Of a stretch of 64,000 nucleotides of DNA, positions 58,091 to 64,000 are shown piece by piece. A program made the position numbers and the translations under genes. Source of the DNA: Shewanella cutis (GTDB taxonomy: Bacteria > Pseudomonadota > Gammaproteobacteria > Enterobacterales > Shewanellaceae); NCBI RefSeq assembly GCF_022410515.1, contig NZ_JACSDI010000011.1, positions 1-64,000 on the forward strand. Direction: 5' to 3'. How positions within the stretch are numbered: the first letter of the stretch is position 1; each line of letters starts with the position of its first letter. The notes beneath the pieces are model-generated. The model ran no database searches. It was not told the origin of the DNA and worked only from the letters and a program-made list of their open reading frames with translations.

Positions 58091-58972
58091 CTATCGATTT
58101 TTCATCAAAAATTCCACAAAGGCGCGGTCGGCTTGACTCACAGGGCGCTGCTTTTTCCAGGCGATATGCAGATTTAAAAATACTGGTGGGTCAAAGGGTT
58201 TCGCGAGGATGTCATCCTTAGGACTGATGGCCATTTCGAGCACGCTGGTGATGCCAAATCCCTGCGACACAATTTGTTTGATCAAGTTAATCAGATTGGT
58301 TTCAAAGGCTATATTGGGTTTTTTACCCAAGTCTTTTGCCTGAGAGAGGATCCACTCGCGGTGAAAGTAGCCAGTTTTGAACATTACCAGTTCATGGTCA
58401 AAGAAGTCGTTTAAGCTCACAGCGGGAATCTCCGCGAGTGGGTGTTCTGCGCCCATGGCAATAACCATTTGCTCGCGGATCAATAGCTGACTATCAAAGT
58501 CGGGTTGCAGATCTTGGGCGGTAATAATGGCGATATCCACTTCTTCCTGTTGCAACATCCGCAGTGCATCGCGAGTGCCACCTTCAAAGAGAGAGAGCTT
58601 TAACTCTGGGTATTGATGGCGAAAGGCCATGAGTCGTGAAGGTAGGTAAAAAGAACCCAACATGCCCGGCACGGCAATGCGTACTTCACCTGAGGTCAAA
58701 TTAGCCATCGCGCGAATTTGCGCTTCAGCCTGTTTAATTTGTTTGAGGATCAAGGTGGCATGTTGGTGTAACACTAAGCCTTCGGCAGTCAGTGCCAGGT
58801 GTTTATCGTGCTTATTGCTGGTGCGGTTGATCAGGGTGACGCCAAGGGATAGTTCGAGCCGTTTAATACTTTGGCTTAGAGCGGGTTGCGCCATATTGAG
58901 TTTTTTGGCCGCCGCCGTAAAACTGCCAGTAATAGCAAGTGCATCTAAGTGTTTAAGTTGGCGTATATCCAT
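58091..58972 (-). CDS. LysR-family transcriptional regulator
   Basis: From the ATG at 58972 (AAAAGG upstream) the protein is 293 residues: MDIRQLKHLDALAITGSFTA, then the helix-turn-helix KLNMAQPALSQSIKRLE and the sensing domain. The frame is open to 59014 but without support. It is divergent from an MFS exporter gene with a TTATC...-type AT-rich dyad (CATAACAA/TTGTTATG, about 59046-59098) between them, so it probably regulates that gene and itself. Confidence 0.9.
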   Translation of the reverse strand: MDIRQLKHLDALAITGSFTAAAKKLNMAQPALSQSIKRLELSLGVTLINRTSNKHDKHLALTAEGLVLHQHATLILKQIKQAEAQIRAMANLTSGEVRIAVPGMLGSFYLPSRLMAFRHQYPELKLSLFEGGTRDALRMLQQEEVDIAIITAQDLQPDFDSQLLIREQMVIAMGAEHPLAEIPAVSLNDFFDHELVMFKTGYFHREWILSQAKDLGKKPNIAFETNLINLIKQIVSQGFGITSVLEMAISPKDDILAKPFDPPVFLNLHIAWKKQRPVSQADRAFVEFLMKNR

Positions 58973-59154
58973 GGTGTGAGCCTTTTGCTTGTGATGCACG
59001 CTTACGCGCGACAATTTGCGATAACCATGTCAGTTATCAACAATTTTCCATAACAAAAATCAATAAAGTCGATATAAATTATCTATTATTGTTATGTTAT
59101 GCCCAGTGCTAACCTTTGTCTATCTTGAGAGTGATGCGTTAATCGAGGCAAAAA

Positions 59155-60405
59155 GTGCAAGCCGTGTTAGACACTATTATCGACAATAAACAACGTGATA
59201 CCCGACTGATGTGGGCCCTGTGTGTGGCTTCCGTGGTGGTGTATATCAATTTGTATTTAATGCAGGGTATGTTGCCGCTGCTCGCCGAGCATTTTGCCGT
59301 ATCGGGCTCACAGGCGACGCTTATTCTCTCTGTGACCAGTTTTTCCTTGGCATTTTCCCTATTAATTTATGCGGTGGTATCTGATCGTATCGGCCGGCAT
59401 ACGCCAATTGTCGTCAGCCTTTGGTTATTGGCGTTGTCGAATCTGCTGCTGATTTGGGTTGAGGATTTTAATGCACTTGTATATGTGCGCTTTTTACAAG
59501 GCATATTGCTCGCCGCGGTGCCCGCTATTGCGATGGCCTATTTTAAGGAGCAACTCTCACCAAGCACTATGCTCAAAGCCGCGGGCATTTATATTATGGC
59601 CAACAGCATAGGGGGTATTGCTGGGCGTTTACTTGGCGGGATGATGTCGCAGTTTTTATCTTGGCAAGAGTCCATGTGGTTGTTGTTTTTAGTCACCCTC
59701 GCAGGCGTTGCCTTGACGAGCTATTTATTGCCTTCAGTCGCGGATGCGAAGGTGATGTCGGGCGCTCAAACCTCGGCGCCTTCAGTCTCAAAACGGGCAC
59801 GGTTATTACAGGATTTTTATGGTTTTAGCCACCATCTAACCGATCCGCAAATGCGTTTTGCCTATGCCATTGGTGGGATCACTTTTATGATGATGGTGAA
59901 CCAATTTAGCTTCATTCAGTTGCATTTGATGGCTGCTCCCTATGAGTGGAGCCGTTTCCAAGCGACCTTGATTTTTTTGTGTTATTCCAGTGGCACTGTG
60001 GCCTCCTATTTTACCGCTAAGTGGCTGGCAAAATTTGGTCAGCACAGGTTATATCAATGGTCTTGGTGTTTGATGCTGTTGGGCAGTTTATTGACTCTGT
60101 TTGATACCACCGCCACCATTTGCATAGGCTTTTTGATGACAGCTTGTGGTTTTTTCTTAACCCACAGTTGCTGTAACTCTTTTGTGGCGATGCGCGCAAG
60201 CCGCGATCGCGCCAAGGCGACTTCGCTGTATCTGTGTTGCTACTACTTAGGTGCCGCCTTAGGTGGGCCATATTTGATGCTGTTTTGGCATAAAGCCGAG
60301 TGGCAAGGGGTGGTGATGGGTTCGTTAACACTGCTTGCGTTAATCGCATTGTCAATCACTCGTCTGCGTTATCACCAAACGAAGATGAGTCCAATTGCGG
60401 TATAA
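59155..60405 (+). CDS. MFS transporter (YnfM-like)
   Basis: A 416-residue major facilitator protein with twelve hydrophobic segments, starting at GTG 59155. The loop 2-3 motif VVSDRIGRHTPIVVSLWL marks drug:H+ antiporters, and the overall text (MQGMLPLLAEHFAVSGSQATLILSV) resembles the YnfM group. The substrate is unknown. It is divergent from a LysR gene, which suggests induction by a small molecule. Confidence 0.9.
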   Translation: MQAVLDTIIDNKQRDTRLMWALCVASVVVYINLYLMQGMLPLLAEHFAVSGSQATLILSVTSFSLAFSLLIYAVVSDRIGRHTPIVVSLWLLALSNLLLIWVEDFNALVYVRFLQGILLAAVPAIAMAYFKEQLSPSTMLKAAGIYIMANSIGGIAGRLLGGMMSQFLSWQESMWLLFLVTLAGVALTSYLLPSVADAKVMSGAQTSAPSVSKRARLLQDFYGFSHHLTDPQMRFAYAIGGITFMMMVNQFSFIQLHLMAAPYEWSRFQATLIFLCYSSGTVASYFTAKWLAKFGQHRLYQWSWCLMLLGSLLTLFDTTATICIGFLMTACGFFLTHSCCNSFVAMRASRDRAKATSLYLCCYYLGAALGGPYLMLFWHKAEWQGVVMGSLTLLALIALSITRLRYHQTKMSPIAV

Positions 60406-60449
60406 GCTGCTTTAGTGCTTGACCTTAATACCCATCGATGACTATAAAA

Positions 60450-60482
60450 GCAAAGGCCAACAATTCTCTGTTGGCCTTTGCT
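60450..60482 (+). terminator. Terminator of the MFS gene
   Basis: A 13-pair stem GCAAAGGCCAACA / TGTTGGCCTTTGC with loop ATTCTC and a TTTT tail. Confidence 0.92.
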
Positions 60483-60510
60483 TTTGCAATGACTAAGGTA
60501 AAACAACCCC

Positions 60511-62025
60511 ATGACCCAAGCTAAGTTTGTTGAAGGTTCGATTCTTCGCCATATTCTTGTGATGAGTTCGACCGCTGCCGTGGGGATTTCAGCATTATTT
60601 GTGGTCGATTTACTCGATATTTTCTTCTTAAGCTTATTGGGCGAACATGAATTAGCCGCAGCAGTAGGTTATGCGGGCAGTATTTCGTTTTTTACCACCT
60701 CAATTGGCATTGGCCTCTCCATTGCCCTCGGGGCGTTGGTGTCTCGCTCTATCGGCGCCAAGGATGTCGAGTTAGCTAAACGCCTATTGCTCAACAGTGC
60801 GGTGGTGACCACGTTAATCAGTGTGTTCGTCAGCATCGTAGTGACGACTTTTATTCCTGAATTAGTCACGCTTGTTGGTGCGAGTGGTCATACTGCTGAG
60901 CTTGCAGAGAGTTATCTGTATATTTTAGTACCTTCACTACCTTTTATTTGCCTTGCGATGGCCCTTGGCGGCGCGCTGCGTGCCGTGGGGGATGCAAAGC
61001 TTTCGATGATGTCAACCCTCGCGGGTGGCGGCGTGAATGCCGTGCTTGATCCTATTTTTATCTTCCTGTTTGCGATGGGGATCGAAGGGGCTGCATTGGC
61101 ATCGGTCTTGGCGCGGATTACGGTATTTGTCATTGCGGGGCGTGGTGTTATGGTCAAACATCAACTCCTCGGCAAGTTTTATCGCAGCGATTTTAAGGCC
61201 GATCTTAAACCGATTTTTGCGATTGCAGGACCTGCCATTCTCACTAACATTGCCACGCCAATTGGCAATGCGTTTGTGACACGGGCAATTGCGGATTTTG
61301 GTGATGCTTATGTTGCGGGTTGGGCGGTACTCGGCAGGTTGGTGCCTGTCACTTTTGGGATGATTTTTGCCTTATCAGGTGCCATTGGGCCTATTGTTGG
61401 ACAAAACTTTGGGGCAGGACGATTCGATAGGGTGCGCGAAAGTTTAACGAAGGCGATTCAATTTTGTACCTTGTATGTGGTGGTGATGTCGTTACTCTTG
61501 TTCTTACTTAAAACGCAGGTCGTTAGTTTGTTTGATATGAAGGGCGATAGTGCGGCGCTTATTGAGTTTTTCTGCAGCTATATTGCGGTGTTTTTTATCT
61601 TCTCTGGCATTTTATTTGTCGCAAACGCTTCCTTTAATAATTTGGGTAAGGCCAAATATTCCACCTTGTTTAATGTGGGCAAGGCGACTTTAGGTACTGT
61701 CCCCTTTGTCTATGTTGGCGCGCAGTTGGGCGGGGTTTACGGTGTGCTTATCGGCCAGGTCATTGGTTCTATTCTGTTCGGTGTTGTAGGTGTATGGGTT
61801 GCCTATCGCTTAGTCGACAAGGTTGCGTTGACATCGACCGGGCATGGTGTTGTTAGCTTAGCAACCGATGCGGACGAATTGATGACGAATGAGGTGGCAC
61901 AGAATCTACCGAGTGCAACTAGCCCACTTTCATCCTCCTGCGCGCAAATGGCGCAATTAACGGAAGATCAAGAAATGGAGCCTGTTTTACCCTTAATTGG
62001 GCAACAGGATAATTCGAGGCGTTAA
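60511..62025 (+). CDS. MATE-family efflux transporter
   Basis: A 504-residue MATE (MatE/DinF-type) protein with twelve membrane segments in two similar halves (ALGALVSRSIGAKDVELAKRLL; AIGPIVGQNFGAGRFDRVRESL). It exports cationic drugs or metabolites against Na+ or H+. A hydrophilic tail of about 65 residues after the last helix (from TSTGHGVVSLATDADEL) is unusual for the family. It is monocistronic. Confidence 0.92.
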   Translation: MTQAKFVEGSILRHILVMSSTAAVGISALFVVDLLDIFFLSLLGEHELAAAVGYAGSISFFTTSIGIGLSIALGALVSRSIGAKDVELAKRLLLNSAVVTTLISVFVSIVVTTFIPELVTLVGASGHTAELAESYLYILVPSLPFICLAMALGGALRAVGDAKLSMMSTLAGGGVNAVLDPIFIFLFAMGIEGAALASVLARITVFVIAGRGVMVKHQLLGKFYRSDFKADLKPIFAIAGPAILTNIATPIGNAFVTRAIADFGDAYVAGWAVLGRLVPVTFGMIFALSGAIGPIVGQNFGAGRFDRVRESLTKAIQFCTLYVVVMSLLLFLLKTQVVSLFDMKGDSAALIEFFCSYIAVFFIFSGILFVANASFNNLGKAKYSTLFNVGKATLGTVPFVYVGAQLGGVYGVLIGQVIGSILFGVVGVWVAYRLVDKVALTSTGHGVVSLATDADELMTNEVAQNLPSATSPLSSSCAQMAQLTEDQEMEPVLPLIGQQDNSRR

Positions 62026-62062
62026 TGTATTTAATGAGCAACGAATTGCTAGTTAAAATAAA

Positions 62063-62090
62063 AATGCCACAGTCTGGCTGTGGCATTACT
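62063..62090 (+). terminator. Terminator of the MATE gene
   Basis: Stem AATGCCACAG / CTGTGGCATT with a short loop; the T tail is brief. Confidence 0.75.
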
Positions 62091-62133
62091 TATTAGTCTT
62101 ATTAGCGCATAAGTTTGTTTTCATTAAACAATA

Positions 62134-62337
62134 TTATTGCTCAGTTGTTGCCTCTTGTGGCTCACTTGCTGCTGATTCTACTTCTGCAGCCGCAGCAAGT
62201 GCTGCGATCTTGGCGCGTTCTGCCTTAGAGATATAGCCAGATTTTGCGGGTGCGCCAATGGTGGCTGGATCGACTTTATTCAGTCTGGCTTTAGCACGTT
62301 TCGCAATTTTTTTGATGATCTTTTGTTTCTTGTTCAT
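62134..62337 (-). CDS. DUF2986 small protein
   Basis: A 67-residue, lysine- and alanine-rich protein: MNKKQKIIKKIAKRAKARLNKVDPATIGAPAKSGYISKAER. This is the DUF2986 pattern seen in Shewanella and Vibrio. The basic N-terminus suggests nucleic-acid or ribosome contact, but function is unknown. It is monocistronic on the minus strand. Confidence 0.85.
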   Translation of the reverse strand: MNKKQKIIKKIAKRAKARLNKVDPATIGAPAKSGYISKAERAKIAALAAAAEVESAASEPQEATTEQ

Positions 62338-62496
62338 AAAGTCTCTAATGTCGTTCGCACCCGCTAAGCGCAGGAATATGAGGCCAATGGCTCAATTGAG
62401 GTCGAATTCTAACTTAAATAGCGCAAACTGACCATGTTTTGCTGTATTTTGTGCGTGCTATCTGTATTTGTGACGGGATAAATAGAGGGATTAACT

Positions 62497-62811
62497 TTGT
62501 TGACTGAGATTACTTTTTTTGAACGCTTTGAGCACGATATTTTGATGGGGAAGAAAACGATTACGTTGCGAAATGAGGCTGAATCCCATGTGATACCGGG
62601 CCAGATTCTTCCCGTGTCGACTTTCGAAACCCACCGTTGGTTTTGTGATATCCAAGTGTTGGAAGTGGCGCCAATTACACTGTCTGAACTCACGACGTTG
62701 CATGCCCAACAAGAAAACATGACTTTAGCTGAACTGCGACTGGTGATTGCCGAGATTTACCCCGACCTTGAACAGTTATATATGATACGTTTTAAGGTGT
62801 TAACAAAATAA
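62497..62811 (+). CDS. yqfB: N4-acetylcytidine amidohydrolase (ASCH domain)
   Basis: A 104-residue ASCH-domain protein matching E. coli YqfB: ITFFERFEHDILMGKKTITLRNEAESHVIPGQ, with the catalytic Lys and Glu of that stretch, and the C-terminal IYPDLEQLYMIRFKVL. E. coli YqfB hydrolyses N4-acetylcytidine to cytidine and acetate. The start is TTG 62497, with AGAGGGA seven bases upstream. Confidence 0.93.
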   Translation: MLTEITFFERFEHDILMGKKTITLRNEAESHVIPGQILPVSTFETHRWFCDIQVLEVAPITLSELTTLHAQQENMTLAELRLVIAEIYPDLEQLYMIRFKVLTK

Positions 62812-62812
62812 T

Positions 62813-62836
62813 AAAAGGCTGCGATGCAGCCTTTTC
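62813..62836. terminator. Bidirectional terminator, yqfB / RND
   Basis: A perfect 10-pair stem AAAAGGCTGC / GCAGCCTTTT with loop GAT between convergent genes. Confidence 0.92.
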
Positions 62837-62867
62837 ATCTTAGGTGTCAAGCTAACCTTTCATATCG

Positions 62868-64000
62868 TTATCTGGCCGTCCAGGGTAACAGTTTTTGGGC
62901 GAAGCGATGGGATTCACCCAGTTGCACCGAGGCGCGGTAACGCATTCTATAAAGCATCTGATAACATAACGGCACCAAATATAGGCTCGTCAAGGTTGAG
63001 AAAGACAAACCGCCGATTATCGCTATCGCCATCGGATAGTAGGGCGGGCCGCCGCCCCCAATTTGCGTATCGCCCATGGCCAATGGTACAAGGCCTAGAA
63101 CCGTGGTTCCAACCGTCATTAACACCGGACGCAAACGGGTAATACACACTTCACGAATCGTGTCCGAAAGCTTATCGAGTTCGGGCGTCATTTGGTTGAT
63201 TTGATCCACCAAGACGATACCGTTATTCACCACAACCCCCATTAAAATCAGGATACCGATCATCGACATGACTGACATAGGGGTGTCTGTGAGTAGCAAC
63301 GCCCAAAACACGCCCGTAATAGAGAATAGGATTGAGGTAATAATCGCAGTCGGCAATAACAAGGACTCGAATAAGGCCGCCATCACAATATAAATCATGG
63401 CAATGGCAAGCAGCATATTGATGACCATGATGCTCTGATCTTCTTCTTGTCGCTCAAAACCGCCCCGCAGTGAATAGTTGTAACCATCAGGAAAACGCAC
63501 ATTCTCCATCACTTGTTTGATCTTAGTTTGGGCTTCTTCCGTGGTGATATTATCGAGGTTTGCTCCGATAGAGAGCGAGGTCTGACGATTATAGTGCTTG
63601 ATGGTATCGAATCTGGGTTGGATTTCGATACTGGCAAGATTATCAAGCGTATAGAGGCGCTGATCGATTCGTACTACCGGTAATTGTTTGAGCTTATCAA
63701 GGGATTTTTGCCATTCCTTCTCATAGGCCATTTCGATACGCAGTTCTCCGTTTGGATCGTGCCTAAATGAACGCAGTGGAGTCCCTCTTAGTGCCATTGA
63801 AATGCTGGAAGCCACTTCGTTCAGTTTTAAATCCAGCCTTGCTGCCATTTGCCTATTAATGCGGATCACCACTTCCTGCTGAGCGCCATTGACTTCAGAT
63901 CGTACATCCACTAACCCTTTGATATTCGTTAGTAGTGGTAATACTTGCTCACTCAAATGAATAAGTTCGGAGGTGGAACGACCAGTAAGTGTGACGCGTA
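62868..64000 (-). CDS. RND efflux pump, inner-membrane subunit (C-terminal part, cut by window edge)
   Basis: The frame is open to the last base of the window (VTLTGRSTSELIHLSEQV reads through 63957-64000), so only the C-terminal 377 or so residues are present. It covers the end of the second periplasmic loop and TM8-TM12. The block is GVVVNNGIVLVDQINQM, with Asn-Asn where HAE1 pumps have a Lys-Asn pair (GLAAKNG) in TM10. That and VTLTGRSTSELI point to the HME/HAE-related AcrB/D/F group with a different proton relay. A partner adaptor gene would lie outside. Confidence 0.88.
   Translation of the reverse strand, partial: RVTLTGRSTSELIHLSEQVLPLLTNIKGLVDVRSEVNGAQQEVVIRINRQMAARLDLKLNEVASSISMALRGTPLRSFRHDPNGELRIEMAYEKEWQKSLDKLKQLPVVRIDQRLYTLDNLASIEIQPRFDTIKHYNRQTSLSIGANLDNITTEEAQTKIKQVMENVRFPDGYNYSLRGGFERQEEDQSIMVINMLLAIAMIYIVMAALFESLLLPTAIITSILFSITGVFWALLLTDTPMSVMSMIGILILMGVVVNNGIVLVDQINQMTPELDKLSDTIREVCITRLRPVLMTVGTTVLGLVPLAMGDTQIGGGGPPYYPMAIAIIGGLSFSTLTSLYLVPLCYQMLYRMRYRASVQLGESHRFAQKLLPWTAR

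Overview
The window looks like a chromosomal segment of a Shewanella-type gammaproteobacterium, probably close to S. oneidensis. The species is inferred from gene content and order (uvrY-uvrC-pgsA-tRNAs, gcvR/bcp beside dapA-bamC, a liuRABCDE plus CoA-transferase cluster, a GlyGly-CTERM protease), not from a database search.

Layout. 1-950: copies of a hairpin-rich repeat. 958-4134: uvrY, uvrC, pgsA. 4197-4851: a four-tRNA transcription unit (Gly, Cys, Leu, Leu) with its own promoter and terminator, followed by a lone PIN-like gene. 6265-10406: minus-strand genes for an HU-like protein, an ABC exporter, a YceH protein and a CvfB-like S1 protein. 10883-14551: arginine decarboxylase speA behind an elaborate leader with small ORFs, then an AdoMet decarboxylase of the eukaryotic type. 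15163-18346: bcp, gcvR (minus) and dapA-bamC (plus). 18700-22874: an RND efflux pair. 22948-26345: GNAT, PaiB, TSUP, a hypothetical and a DJ-1/PfpI gene.

26471-30146 is the most notable feature: a 3.68 kb Tn7-like element with TGT...ACA ends, repeated transposase-site-like motifs at both ends, and a perfect 5-bp target duplication (TTAAG). It has no transposase genes. It carries a strongly folded GC-rich segment, two unknown genes (one with a HEPN-like motif) and an Mrr-like endonuclease gene.

30580-39488 is a complete leucine/isovalerate catabolic cluster (liuR, liuABCDE, then CoA transferase subunits) that takes isovaleryl-CoA to acetoacetyl-CoA. 39749-46183: L,D-transpeptidase, a propionyl-CoA-synthetase-like enzyme, a guanidine-II riboswitch controlling an SMR guanidinium exporter, and 6-phosphogluconate dehydrogenase. 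46284-53517: a small ORF split by a MITE, a hypothetical gene, a LysR regulator divergent from a class III dioxygenase, menA, a catalytically altered SDR, tesB and a YbaY-like lipoprotein. 54097-64000: a secreted subtilase, a LysR/MFS divergent pair, a MATE transporter, a DUF2986 protein, yqfB, and the C-terminal part of an RND pump cut by the window edge.

Two copies of one TA-target MITE (25028, 46321) and one different MITE (14662) are present. No rRNA, CRISPR array or prophage was seen.
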